Numbered from the stretch's first letter, positions 1 through 9,069 are shown. The stretch: 64,000 nt of DNA from Arthrobacter sp. MYb227 (GCF_002975435.1 NZ_PCPT01000001.1:186001-250000), one strand, 5' to 3'. Program-made: numbers and translations. The notes: generated by a model not told the origin, from the letters alone.

Positions 1-336
1 GGTGTTTTTGGGGACCCGGAGGTTACCGGGAAGCCGGCAGGAGATGATCTGCGCGAAGGTAAGCGCACGGAGATCATCGCTCACGCGCTGACCTTGGCTT
101 CGGAAACGGACCAAGCATTTATTCAGGAACGTCTAGGTGCGGAAGATCTCAGCGATACGGAGGTGGCCCGGATGCGTGACTTACTTGAATCGTGCGGAGC
201 TCTGGCAGCAACCGAAGAATCAATAGCGCAGCTTTCGGAACAAGGATTCGACGCGCTAGAAAAGCTCAAGGTCTCCCCCACAGCTAGAGACGCACTGCGC
301 ACCCTAGGTCTTGCAGCAATTCGCCGTACGTCTTAG
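1..336 (+). CDS. Polyprenyl (isoprenoid) diphosphate synthase, C-terminal part
   Basis: This is the 3' end of a gene that begins before the window; frame 1 is open from base 1 to the TAG at 334-336 (111 residues). It opens with the second aspartate-rich region of trans-isoprenyl diphosphate synthases: a GDP-x-x-TGKPxGDDLREGKRT pattern, in which the DD pair and the Lys/Arg residues bind Mg2+ and diphosphate. The family joins isopentenyl diphosphate to an allylic diphosphate to make C15-C20+ prenyl chains for quinones, carotenoids or cell-wall lipid carriers. The chain-length region is outside the window, so the product length is unknown. A strong hairpin follows the stop. The neighbouring Rv2175c-type gene matches the mycobacterial idsA2/Rv2175c neighbourhood, which supports the call. 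Confidence 0.9.
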   Translation, partial: GVFGDPEVTGKPAGDDLREGKRTEIIAHALTLASETDQAFIQERLGAEDLSDTEVARMRDLLESCGALAATEESIAQLSEQGFDALEKLKVSPTARDALRTLGLAAIRRTS

Positions 337-343
337 TCGAGGT

Positions 344-399
344 CGGGTATAGGTAAAGGCAGTATGCGAAGTGACGCATACTGCCTTTACCTATACCCG
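344..399. terminator. Perfect 25-bp inverted repeat between convergent genes
   Basis: Bases 344-368 and 375-399 are exact reverse complements, separated by a 6-base loop. The hairpin starts 7 bases after the polyprenyl synthase stop and ends 36 bases before the stop of the convergent minus-strand gene. Neither side carries a T-run. I read it as a bidirectional terminator, inferred from position and stem strength. Confidence 0.7.
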
Positions 400-435
400 T
401 TGATTCACGTCAAGGTGGAGATAACTACGATTTGG

Positions 436-789
436 CTACCAGCTCAGTGCCTGGGCACGACGGCGGATTTCGGTTTTGCGGCCTGCACGCAGGGCCGCCA
501 TTGGAGTTCCCGGCAGGGACTCGTCTGCGGTGAAGAGCCAGACAAGAAGTTCTTCATCCTCAAATCCAGAGTCTTTAAGTACCGAGATGGTTCCTTTCAG
601 GCTCTCTACGAGTTGTCCGTCAAGGACAAAATCAGCTGGCACTGAGCGGATGTTTCGCGCACCTACGCGAACGGCAAGTACCGACCGTTCGTCAAGGAGG
701 CTGTGCACCTTTTTGATGGAAACATCCAGCGCTTCGGCCAAATCGGGCAGGGGCAGCCAGTCGGCTACAAGATTTTCAATATTGCTCAC
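436..789 (-). CDS. Rv2175c family DNA-binding protein
   Basis: The product is a 117-residue protein. Its N-terminal half reads as a winged helix-turn-helix (LPDLAEALDVSIKKVHSLL at about residues 15-33). The C-terminal half has the ESLKGTISVLKDSGFEDEE and WLFTADESLPGTPM stretches typical of the Rv2175c family. In Mycobacterium tuberculosis Rv2175c binds DNA and is a substrate of the kinase PknL; no kinase gene is seen here. I chose the GTG at 789 because the reading frame upstream (to 921) only encodes a repetitive Val-Thr-His stretch that comes from a 9-bp DNA repeat. The ribosome binding site is weak. The gene is divergent from the LysM/transglycosylase gene, so the 790-992 region should hold both promoters. 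Confidence 0.8.
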   Translation of the reverse strand: MSNIENLVADWLPLPDLAEALDVSIKKVHSLLDERSVLAVRVGARNIRSVPADFVLDGQLVESLKGTISVLKDSGFEDEELLVWLFTADESLPGTPMAALRAGRKTEIRRRAQALSW

Positions 790-881
790 CAAACCAGCGT
801 GCCACATCCAACACGACATATGGACACAAATGAAAGATTTTTGCATGGGATCTTTCACAAATTTCGGCCTTTGGTGTAAAT

Positions 882-926
882 TCACATTAGTCACACTCGC
901 AACATGAGTCACATGAACCACATGGG
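882..926 (+). promoter_or_regulatory. Array of five 9-bp direct repeats upstream of a LysM/SLT gene
   Basis: Five imperfect units start at 882, 891, 900, 909 and 918, each exactly 9 bp apart: TCACATTAG, TCACACTCG, CAACATGAG, TCACATGAA and CCACATGGG. Two units are preceded by G, giving GTCACA at 890 and 908 (18 bp apart). This resembles the direct GTCACA-type repeats reported for mycobacterial MtrA sites near cell-wall genes. It lies in the divergent region, 67 bp before the start of the secreted transglycosylase. The regulator is inferred, not shown. Confidence 0.5.
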
Positions 927-992
927 AAACTCCTATGAGGGGTTCAAACGACTAAACGATTCGCCCGAGTTCCCATCAAAAAGGATCGCTTA

Positions 993-2564
993 ATGTCCCT
1001 TGCACACAATCCGCGTTTCAAGGCGCTTGGCAGTGTTGTAGCTACCGCTGCCATTCCAGCTGTTGTTCTCGGCTCCCTAGCTACACCGGCGCAGGCAGCA
1101 CCTATCGCTCCCGCACGCGATGCGTTGACCCCCAAGATTGCAACGCCTTCGATGGTCAAGGCCGCCGAAGCCCGCATTGCAGCACACTTAGTCGCCGCCC
1201 ATGTCCCCACAACCCTCACCCCTGCAACGGCCAAGAAGACCGGCACCGAAACGGTGCGTGAGAACGATACGTTGTCTCATATCAAGGTCCGCACCGGGGT
1301 TTCTGTTGCAGATCTCAAACGATTCAACGGGCTGTCTTCCGATCACATCGTTCCGGGTCAGGTCCTCAAGCTCTCCGGTGCCGCCGCGGCACCGGTGAAA
1401 TCCGGTAACACGGCCAAGGCACCAGCCAAGGCTGTCGCCACACGGAGCTATAAGATCCAGTTCGGCGACACCGTCAAGAGCATCGCAACAAAACTTGGAG
1501 TCGAGGTCTCGGAGGTACGCCGCGCTGCGGGTAACCCGGTCAACGATTTCATTTTTGCCGGCCGCACATTGCGCATCGGTTCCGGTGCTGCTTCCACGTC
1601 AAACGTGGCTGCCAAACCTTCAACAGGTTCCCGTGCCACCACTTCATCCACGCATACGGTTCGCGAAGGTGAAAACCCTTCGGTTATTGCGAGCCGTTAC
1701 GGAATGAAGCTCAGCGCATTTATGTCGCTGAACAGTCTTCAGTCCGGTTCGATTATCCGTCCCGGCCAGGTACTTAAGACCTCCGGCACGGCTTCTGCTG
1801 CCCAGTCATCCAAGAGCGCAGCGTCCGCTGCCAAGACTCCTGCAGCTAAGGCACCTGTGGCCAAGGCTCCGGCCGCGCGACAGAGTACCTACACAATCGT
1901 GGACGGCGATACCTTGATCGGGATCGGCATCAAGACCGGGACCGCAGTAAACACCTTGTTGAAGCTGAATAATCTCAGCTACTCCAGCACGTTGCGGATT
2001 GGCAAGACGCTTAAGACTTCCGGTACCGCAGCTCCATCAAGCACCAGCAAGTCGACTGTTAATCCGAGTTCCAGCAAGCCGCTTGTGGGAAACACATTCT
2101 TGGGTCGTACGTATTCCTCCGGCACAGTAAGTTCAGCAAATGCCAATAAGCAGGCGTTGCTTTCGACCAAGCAGCCTTCCCGTGCTCAGATGCAGTCAAT
2201 GGTCTCGCGCACGGCCGCGCAAATGGGTGTTGAACCATCCTTAGCGCTGGCACACGCCTTCCAGGAATCAAGCTTTGACATGGCCTCGGTCTCCCCAGCA
2301 AATGCTGTGGGCGTCATGCAGGTCATCCCCTCTGCGGGGCAATGGGCCGAGACCTTGGTTGGACGCAAACTCAATCTCCTTGATCCACAGGACAATGTGA
2401 CTGCCGGTGTGGCAATCATCCGCCATCACCAGCGCAACAGCTCCAGCAAGGAAATCGGTATTGCCGCCTACTACCAGGGCGCATCGGGTGTGAAGAAGTA
2501 CGGAATGTACCCTGACACCAAGCGCTACGTGGCAAACATTACCGCGTTGCAAAACCGCTTCTAG
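993..2564 (+). CDS. Secreted LysM-repeat lytic transglycosylase
   Basis: The 523-residue precursor has a Sec signal peptide (residues 1-35, cleavage likely after an AQA motif). Four LysM modules follow, at about 85-128, 150-195, 220-265 and 297-340, separated by Ala/Ser/Lys/Pro-rich linkers. A C-terminal soluble lytic transglycosylase domain covers about 395-523. The catalytic Glu is E425 in HAFQESSF, and the downstream GVMQVIP and AAYYQGASGV motifs complete the SLT fold. LysM modules bind GlcNAc in peptidoglycan; the SLT domain cleaves the MurNAc-GlcNAc bond to the 1,6-anhydro product. It probably acts in wall remodelling or daughter-cell separation. The ATG at 993 has an AAAAGGA site upstream. 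A five-unit 9-bp repeat array lies in its promoter region. Confidence 0.92.
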   Translation: MSLAHNPRFKALGSVVATAAIPAVVLGSLATPAQAAPIAPARDALTPKIATPSMVKAAEARIAAHLVAAHVPTTLTPATAKKTGTETVRENDTLSHIKVRTGVSVADLKRFNGLSSDHIVPGQVLKLSGAAAAPVKSGNTAKAPAKAVATRSYKIQFGDTVKSIATKLGVEVSEVRRAAGNPVNDFIFAGRTLRIGSGAASTSNVAAKPSTGSRATTSSTHTVREGENPSVIASRYGMKLSAFMSLNSLQSGSIIRPGQVLKTSGTASAAQSSKSAASAAKTPAAKAPVAKAPAARQSTYTIVDGDTLIGIGIKTGTAVNTLLKLNNLSYSSTLRIGKTLKTSGTAAPSSTSKSTVNPSSSKPLVGNTFLGRTYSSGTVSSANANKQALLSTKQPSRAQMQSMVSRTAAQMGVEPSLALAHAFQESSFDMASVSPANAVGVMQVIPSAGQWAETLVGRKLNLLDPQDNVTAGVAIIRHHQRNSSSKEIGIAAYYQGASGVKKYGMYPDTKRYVANITALQNRF

Positions 2565-2580
2565 ATTCCGAAAGAAACAC

Positions 2581-2632
2581 AAATAGTGCAGCGGCTGCCA
2601 CAATTTCAATTGTGGTAGCCGCTGCACTATTT
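2581..2632. terminator. Bidirectional hairpin terminator
   Basis: Arms 2581-2605 and 2608-2632 pair over 25 positions with a single G-U wobble. The sequence after the stem is T-rich on the plus strand, and A-rich before it (T-rich when read on minus). It sits between the stops of the plus-strand transglycosylase and the minus-strand sensor kinase and would serve both. Confidence 0.85.
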
Positions 2633-2674
2633 ATTTTGGCTATCTCATAGCCAGTGAAAATATTCTCTTGTCCG

Positions 2675-4147
2675 CTAGCGCCTTGCAACTACCGGTAATT
2701 CGATAATCACCCGGGTTCCTTCGGGAGCACGATTTTCCCAACGAATATTTCCGCTCAGCTCGCTGGTCACTAAGGTCCGCACAATTTGTAGTCCCAGACC
2801 TTCTTGGCGTGGCTCCGGTGGCAGCCCAACCCCGTCATCACAAATCGTCACCCGCACAAATTCTTCACCCAGCGGATCCCGATAGCGTGTGGCATCCAAG
2901 GAGACTGTACCGTCACGGTCCTCCAAGCCGTGTTCTACGGCATTAGTCACCAATTCGTTGATGACCAGTGACAGAGGCGTTGCTAGCTCGGCAGGCAGGG
3001 AACCAAAGGCTCCTGTGCGTTCGGTGTTTACCTTCTGGCCCGGTGAAGCAATTTCTACGATCATTCTGAACTGACGGTCAATCAATTCATCGAAATCAAC
3101 GCTCTCGCTCAAGCCTTGGGACAAGGTTTCATGCACAGCCGCAATTGTTGCAACCCTGCGCATGGCCTGGTCTAGGCCTTGACGGCCTTCCTCGGATTTC
3201 ATCCTGCGCGATTGCATCCGCAAAAGTGCCGCTACAGTCTGCAGATTGTTCTTCACTCGGTGGTGAATTTCTCGAATTGTCGCGTCCTTGGAGACCAATT
3301 CTTTTTCACGTCGTCGAAGTTCGGAAACATCGCGGCACAGTACTAGTGCCCCATAGCGCTTTTTAGCATCTCGCAGCGGAATGGCACGCAATGAGAGTGT
3401 GACGCCCATCGATTCAATTTCCGTGCGCCACGGCATTTTTCCGGAAACCACAAGCGGCAATGATTCATCGATCAGCCGGCGATCCTTGACCAGGTCCATT
3501 GTCACCTCGGACAATGACCGGCTTTCAAGCGTTGCAGCGGCACCAAGTCTGCGATATGCGGAAACCGCGTTGGGGCTGGCAAATTGCACAATGCCCTCGG
3601 CATCGAGACGAATAAATCCATCGCCCACGCGGGGCGCTCCGCGCCGTGATCCGGTGGGGGTAGCAAAATCCGGCCACAGTCCCGTGGTGCCCATCTTCAG
3701 CAGGTCATCAGCACACTGCTTATAGGTAAGTTCAAGACGCGATGGCATGCGCGAGCTTTGCAGATCAAAGTGCACACTCACCACGGCTAGGGTGCGCCCG
3801 TTACGGACCATCGGGACGGTCTCGATGAGCATTGAATGCCCCTCGTGTCCCGTCCCGCGGTCCGAACGCACAATATTTTGGGTCCGCCAAGCCTCATCTA
3901 CCAGCGATTTGAGGTCTTTGCGAATACGCTCGCCCACGAAATCCGTGTGGAATACCGTGTGCGAGGTGGAGGGTCGTACATGGGCAAGTGCCTTGTACGA
4001 CCCTTCCGGGACCGGGAACCAAAGCACGAGATCGGCGAAAGCCAGATCCGCGATGAGTTGCCAGTCTCCCACCAACAGGTGGAGCCAATCCTCATCTCCC
4101 GGGCCAAAATCGGCAGTTTGACGAATCTGGTCCGTGAAGATGGCCAA
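2675..4147 (-). CDS. pdtaS: PdtaS-type cytosolic sensor histidine kinase
   Basis: The 490-residue protein has no membrane segment. It carries an N-terminal GAF-like domain (about 1-140), a PAS domain (about 175-285), a HisKA_2 dimerisation domain with the HHRVKNNLQTVAALL H-box near residue 293, and a HATPase domain with NELVTNAVEHG and the glycine-rich DDGVGLPP and EGLGLQIV boxes. This is the architecture of PdtaS (Rv3220c), which phosphorylates PdtaR, an ANTAR RNA-binding antiterminator. No response regulator gene is present here, so the partner must be elsewhere. The start lies 3 bases after the glutamate dehydrogenase stop, so the two genes are probably cotranscribed. The hairpin at 2581-2632 closes the unit. 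Confidence 0.9.
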   Translation of the reverse strand: MAIFTDQIRQTADFGPGDEDWLHLLVGDWQLIADLAFADLVLWFPVPEGSYKALAHVRPSTSHTVFHTDFVGERIRKDLKSLVDEAWRTQNIVRSDRGTGHEGHSMLIETVPMVRNGRTLAVVSVHFDLQSSRMPSRLELTYKQCADDLLKMGTTGLWPDFATPTGSRRGAPRVGDGFIRLDAEGIVQFASPNAVSAYRRLGAAATLESRSLSEVTMDLVKDRRLIDESLPLVVSGKMPWRTEIESMGVTLSLRAIPLRDAKKRYGALVLCRDVSELRRREKELVSKDATIREIHHRVKNNLQTVAALLRMQSRRMKSEEGRQGLDQAMRRVATIAAVHETLSQGLSESVDFDELIDRQFRMIVEIASPGQKVNTERTGAFGSLPAELATPLSLVINELVTNAVEHGLEDRDGTVSLDATRYRDPLGEEFVRVTICDDGVGLPPEPRQEGLGLQIVRTLVTSELSGNIRWENRAPEGTRVIIELPVVARR

Positions 4148-4150
4148 GGA

Positions 4151-7100
4151 TTACCTCCGTACGATTGAACGCAACAGTCGCAAGGCTACCGACAGCGAGG
4201 CCATATCATCGCGCTCGAGTCGGTTCACTTCGGCGAACATGTTCTTTGCACGTTCAAGATTAGCCGTGTTTGCAGCTTCCCATGCATCCACACGCGCAGC
4301 CGGATCGGTTTCGGATGCATCCGAAACCTCAAAGACGTCGCGGGTGAAGTCGATGATCGTCGAGTAGAGATCGTCGCGCAGTGCAGCACGGGCTAGTGCC
4401 TGCCAGCGATCGGCACGTGGAAGCGCGGTAATACGCTCGAGCAAGGCATCAACACCGAAGCGGTCGTAGAGCACGTAGTAGATCTTAGCGATCTCTTCCG
4501 CGTCTCGGTCGGTACGGCTTGCCATTGATGCGATATCCAGCAGTACGAAGGATTCAAACTGTTCTGACCAACGAGTTGCCAGATCCGCATCCACGCCCCA
4601 GGCCAGACCTTCTGCCTTCAGTGCGCCAACGCGCGCCGCATCCTGACCCTGCAACTTGGTTCCAACGACCGGGCGCAGGGCCTTGATGGTTGGAGCGAGT
4701 GTTGCCACGGCAGCGCTGACGCTCTCGTTGCGGTCCACGTGGTGAATGTACCAGCGAGTTGCGCGGTCCAGCAGACGGCGCATATCTAGGTGCAGTCGAG
4801 TCCAGTTCTGCGTGTCGAAGGACGGTGGCAGAGCATTGATGGCATCATATTCGGCGTCGAAATCGTAGGTTTCGCGCAATGCCACAAAGGCCTTGGCTAC
4901 CTGTGCCTCGGAAGCACCGGTTTCTTCCATGACACGGAATGCATAGGTGGTTCCACCGATGTTGACCATGTCATTGGCGATGACCGTTGCAATGATCTCG
5001 CGACGCAGCGGGTGACTATCCAGGTCTTCCCCGAAACGCTCGGAGAACTGGACCGGGAAGTAGTTGCGCAGTGTCTTGGCAAAGTACGGATCATCTGCAA
5101 GATCCGATTCAGCCAAGGCGGTGGCCAACTGAATTTTTGCGTAGGCAACAAGCACGGCAAGCTCGGGAACGGTCAGTGCCTTACCCGTGGCAAGACGCGC
5201 CTCGAGGGCCTCGGTGGATGGCAGGAATTCAAGCTCACGATTTAGATCAGCGTGCTCCTCCAGCCAATCCATCAGTCGCTCGTAGGCAGGTGACTGCGGG
5301 GTAAGTTCCTGCTTGTCGTTGAGCAGCAGCACGTTCTGATCGAAGTTGGTCTTCAGCACCAGGCGGGAGACCTCATCGGTCATCGAATGCAAGAATTCCG
5401 AACGCTCTGCCGGGTCAAGCTTGCCGGCGCTAACCATGCGGTCAACGAAGATCTTGATGTTAACCTCGTGGTCCGAGCAGTCAACACCTGCCGAGTTATC
5501 GATGGCGTCGGTGTTCAGAATGACACCGTTGAGTGCTGCCTCGATGCGGCCCAGCTGGGTCATGCCCAGGTTGCCACCCTCACCAATGATCTTGGCGCGG
5601 ATCTGACTTCCATCAACACGGATTGCGTCATTCGCGCGGTCGCCCACCGAGGCGTGCGACTCGGTTGAGCTCTTCACGTAGGTGCCAATGCCACCGTTGT
5701 AGAGCAGGTCTACCGGTGCACCAAGGATGGCCTTGAGCAATTCGGTAGGTGCCATGGAGCTGATTGTCGCACCAAGGCCCAAGACCTCACGGACCTCTGG
5801 GGAGATCGGGATCGACTTCAACGAGCGGGAGTAGACCCCACCGCCTGCAGAAATCAGTTCCTTGTTGTAGTCCGCCCAAGATGAGCGTGGTACCTCAAAT
5901 AGGCGCTGACGCTCATCGAGTGCCGGACCCGGGTTGGGGTTCGGGTCCAAGAAGATATCGCGGTGGTCAAAAGCCGCAACCAGCTTGATGGTGCCGGTGC
6001 GCAGCATGCCGTTACCAAAGACGTCACCTGACATATCTCCCACGCCAACGGCGGTGAATTCTTCACTCTGGGTGTCGATACCGAATTCGGTGAAGTGACG
6101 TTTGACCGATTCCCACGCTCCGCGGGCGGTAATGCCCATGGCCTTGTGGTCGTAACCAATCGAGCCGCCCGAGGCGAAGGCATCGCCCAACCAGTGACCA
6201 CGTTCGGCGGAAATCTCATTTGCTGTATCGGAGAAGGATGCGGTGCCCTTATCCGCGGCAACCACTAGGTAGGTGTCATCCCCGTCCAGGCGCACAACGT
6301 TTGCAGGTGGCACCACGTGCTCACCGTTGGCGTCGGTGACAAGGTTGTCCGTAATTTCTAGCAGCGAGCGGATGAAGATGCGGTAGGAAGCCTTGCCCTC
6401 TTCCATCCATGCACCACGGTCAACAGCCGGGTTAGGCAGCATCTTGGCGAAGAAGCCACCCTTGGCACCGGTGGGTACGATCACTGCATTCTTGACCATC
6501 TGGGCTTTGACAAGGCCCAAGACCTCGGTACGGAAGTCATCGCGGCGGTCACTCCAACGCAACCCACCACGGGCAACTTCACCAAAGCGCAGGTGGCTAC
6601 CCTCAACGCGAGGGGAACATACCCAGATCTCGTACTTGGGACGTGGGAACGGGGCTCCTTCAATCTTGCCCGGAAGCAGTTTGAAGGAAAGCGCTGCAGG
6701 GTTGGTGTAGTAGTTGGTGCGTAGCGTTGCCTCAATGACGTTGACAAAGCGGCGCAGCAGCTTATCTGCATCAAGCGTTGGAACCTTTTCAAGTGCCTCG
6801 GCAAGGGTCGCGTGAGCAACCTCTCGGGCCTCGGTACGTTCATCTTCCGAAAGCCCCGGGTTGAAGGTGCCTTCAAAGAGCGCAACGATCCCGTGCGTGA
6901 CATCCGGGTTAGCAACCAAGGTGTCGGAAACGAAGGTGTAGGAGTTTGAGACACCCAGCTGGTGTAGGTACTTGGCGTAGGCACGCAGCAAGGCAACCTC
7001 GCGCCAGCCCATCGACTCGCACAGCACCAAGCGGTTGAGGTGGTCTGATTCGGCGGCACCTGTAACGATTGCCGAGTAGGCCTCGGAAAGCAGTTCTTCG

Positions 7101-8965
7101 GAGGCCAGCGGATCAATACCGGCAGGGAATTTCAGGCCAAGATCGTAGAGGTAACGCTCATCTGCGCGTGCCGGAGTCACCGCGAAAGGACGCTCGTCAA
7201 TGACCTCAAGGCCAAGGTTCTGCAAGACCGGAAGGATCTTCGACAGCGAGAGCGGGGCCGTGAGGTAGAGCTTCATCCGGGCATTAACCTCGGACTCTTC
7301 GTTCTCTTCCGGAACATACAGTTTGATGACCGGTCCTACGTGATCTTGATCCTCGTAGGTACCAAAGCGCTCAATATCTGCAAGCGCGTCTTCTACCTCA
7401 AATTCAACGCGGTATGCGGCAGGGAAGGCATTGGCCCAGTTACCGGCCAAGGCTGAGCCCTCTTCAGTACCGTACTGCTCAACTGCTGCCTCGGAGATTC
7501 CCTCGGACCAGGAACGCACGGCTGCAACCAGGCGAGTTTCCAGTGCGGCACGGTCAACCACAGGGGTCAGACCGTGGCGCTGGAGGCGAATGCGGAAGAA
7601 GAGGCGAACCAGCGACGATTCGCTCATACGGACTTCGAATTCAACCGATTCTGCGTTGAACGCGTTGGTCAGTTCCTTTTCGATGCGCTGGCGCACTGCT
7701 GTTGAGTAGCGGTCGCGCGGCAGGTAGACAAGTGCTGACATGAAGCGTCCGTACACGTCCGGGCGCAGGAACAGCGAGGTGCGGCGGCGTTCCTGCAGGC
7801 GTAGAATGCCCAGCACGGTATCGGTGAGGTCTTCAACGGAGATCTGGAAGAGCTCATCGCGTGGGTAGGTCTCAAGGATCGTCAAGATGTCCTTGCCGGA
7901 GTGTGAATCCGGGGCAAAGCCGGCGCGCTTGAGCACAGCCTCAACCTTTTCGCGAACTACCGGAACACTACGTACCGAAGAGGTATACACGCTGGAGGCA
8001 AACAGGCCGATGAAACGGCGCTCACCGTTAACATTGCCCTGCGCGTCAAAGCGCTTGACACCCACGTAGTCAAGGTAGACGCCGCGGTGTACCGAGGAGC
8101 GGGAGTTAGCCTTGGTAATCACCAGAGCGCGCTTATCGCGAGCCATGGCACGGCCGCGCTTGGTCAGGTGCTGGGTGTCGCGTGCCGGGATTGCATTGCG
8201 CATCAAACCCAGACCGGATTCGGTCTGAATACGCAGCACGTCTTCACCGTTTTCGGTGATCAGATCGTATTCGCGGTAACCCAGGAAGGTGAAGTTTCCA
8301 TCGTCAAGCCAGTGCAGCAATTCAACCGCAGCATCAAGGTCGGGGATTTCTTCGGCGCCAACAACTGCAGCCAAGGAATCCGCAATTTCGTGGGCCTTGT
8401 TACGCATCGGTGCCCAGTCTTCAACCGCAACACGTACATCGCCAAGGACTCGCTCGAGGCCGGCAACAAGTGCCTCAAGTACCTCATCGCTGGGGTCCGC
8501 ACCGAGTTCAACGGCAATCCAGGATTCAATGACGGCACCGCGATTATCGGCGATGAACGCCGAGATATCTGGAAGTGCTGCGGTGTCTCCGCTTGCAACA
8601 TGCGCATTAGCCGGCACCAGGCCAAGAGAGCTAATGCGCCCTGTGGCTTCGTCGCGGCTGACCAAGAACGTTGGGTGAATAACAACGTTGATCGCTGCCT
8701 TCTGGCGGACGATTTCTGCGGTTACCGAGTCAACCAAGAATGGCATGTCGTCGGTTACGACGTACACCATGGCTGTCCCGGCATGCCGGGTCACGGAGAC
8801 CTTGGCTGTATTCGGGTCACGCTCCCAGCCTACGGCCAGGTGTGCTCCGACCCTGGTTTCAAGCTGCTGCGGCGAATATGCCACTGCATCTTCCGTTGCG
8901 AGCTGGCCGTAGTAGCTAGCTACTAGATCGGCAGTGAGTGTCTCAGCTATGAATGTTTCGGACAT
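4151..8965 (-). CDS. gdh: NAD-specific glutamate dehydrogenase, large (about 180 kDa) class
   Basis: The 1604-residue protein belongs to the large NAD-GDH family (Streptomyces clavuligerus / mycobacterial Gdh). It oxidises glutamate to 2-oxoglutarate plus ammonium with NAD+ and mostly works catabolically. An ACT-like, regulatory N-terminal half is followed by the catalytic core. The glutamate-binding lysine region GAKGGFFAK lies near residue 832, followed by GDMSGDVFGNGML and the Rossmann segment IIGEGGNLG. The start was set at the ATG at 8965 because a GGAG site lies 7 bases upstream; a longer frame reaching 9073 would run into the stop of the preceding gene and has no ribosome binding site. 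It has its own upstream region with inverted repeats and leads into pdtaS. Confidence 0.95.
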   Translation of the reverse strand: MSETFIAETLTADLVASYYGQLATEDAVAYSPQQLETRVGAHLAVGWERDPNTAKVSVTRHAGTAMVYVVTDDMPFLVDSVTAEIVRQKAAINVVIHPTFLVSRDEATGRISSLGLVPANAHVASGDTAALPDISAFIADNRGAVIESWIAVELGADPSDEVLEALVAGLERVLGDVRVAVEDWAPMRNKAHEIADSLAAVVGAEEIPDLDAAVELLHWLDDGNFTFLGYREYDLITENGEDVLRIQTESGLGLMRNAIPARDTQHLTKRGRAMARDKRALVITKANSRSSVHRGVYLDYVGVKRFDAQGNVNGERRFIGLFASSVYTSSVRSVPVVREKVEAVLKRAGFAPDSHSGKDILTILETYPRDELFQISVEDLTDTVLGILRLQERRRTSLFLRPDVYGRFMSALVYLPRDRYSTAVRQRIEKELTNAFNAESVEFEVRMSESSLVRLFFRIRLQRHGLTPVVDRAALETRLVAAVRSWSEGISEAAVEQYGTEEGSALAGNWANAFPAAYRVEFEVEDALADIERFGTYEDQDHVGPVIKLYVPEENEESEVNARMKLYLTAPLSLSKILPVLQNLGLEVIDERPFAVTPARADERYLYDLGLKFPAGIDPLASEELLSEAYSAIVTGAAESDHLNRLVLCESMGWREVALLRAYAKYLHQLGVSNSYTFVSDTLVANPDVTHGIVALFEGTFNPGLSEDERTEAREVAHATLAEALEKVPTLDADKLLRRFVNVIEATLRTNYYTNPAALSFKLLPGKIEGAPFPRPKYEIWVCSPRVEGSHLRFGEVARGGLRWSDRRDDFRTEVLGLVKAQMVKNAVIVPTGAKGGFFAKMLPNPAVDRGAWMEEGKASYRIFIRSLLEITDNLVTDANGEHVVPPANVVRLDGDDTYLVVAADKGTASFSDTANEISAERGHWLGDAFASGGSIGYDHKAMGITARGAWESVKRHFTEFGIDTQSEEFTAVGVGDMSGDVFGNGMLRTGTIKLVAAFDHRDIFLDPNPNPGPALDERQRLFEVPRSSWADYNKELISAGGGVYSRSLKSIPISPEVREVLGLGATISSMAPTELLKAILGAPVDLLYNGGIGTYVKSSTESHASVGDRANDAIRVDGSQIRAKIIGEGGNLGMTQLGRIEAALNGVILNTDAIDNSAGVDCSDHEVNIKIFVDRMVSAGKLDPAERSEFLHSMTDEVSRLVLKTNFDQNVLLLNDKQELTPQSPAYERLMDWLEEHADLNRELEFLPSTEALEARLATGKALTVPELAVLVAYAKIQLATALAESDLADDPYFAKTLRNYFPVQFSERFGEDLDSHPLRREIIATVIANDMVNIGGTTYAFRVMEETGASEAQVAKAFVALRETYDFDAEYDAINALPPSFDTQNWTRLHLDMRRLLDRATRWYIHHVDRNESVSAAVATLAPTIKALRPVVGTKLQGQDAARVGALKAEGLAWGVDADLATRWSEQFESFVLLDIASMASRTDRDAEEIAKIYYVLYDRFGVDALLERITALPRADRWQALARAALRDDLYSTIIDFTRDVFEVSDASETDPAARVDAWEAANTANLERAKNMFAEVNRLERDDMASLSVALRLLRSIVRR

Positions 8966-9011
8966 GCTGGACTCCGACGTGTTCAAAAGAACGCCTCCGT
9001 GTATAGATGTA

Positions 9012-9049
9012 CGTTTCGCTCCGTTGCGAAACGCTAGTGTTACAACACT
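9012..9049 (-). promoter_or_regulatory. Two adjacent inverted repeats upstream of gdh
   Basis: CGTTTCG (9012-9018) pairs with CGAAACG (9027-9033). AGTGTT (9036-9041) pairs with AACACT (9044-9049). Both lie 47-84 bases upstream of the gdh start in the short gap between the CpaE-like gene and gdh. They look like operator or promoter-proximal sites for gdh. No known regulator motif is recognised. Confidence 0.35.
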
Positions 9050-9069
9050 ATCTCGCCAGGTTACAGACG

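Noticed and set aside
790-921. N-terminal extension of the Rv2175c-type protein up to 921
   Set aside because: It would encode a repetitive Val-Thr-His stretch arising from the 9-bp DNA repeat array, unlike any family member.
8087-8926. Open frame of 279 codons on the plus strand within gdh
   Set aside because: It lies antisense to conserved gdh coding sequence and has no family resemblance.
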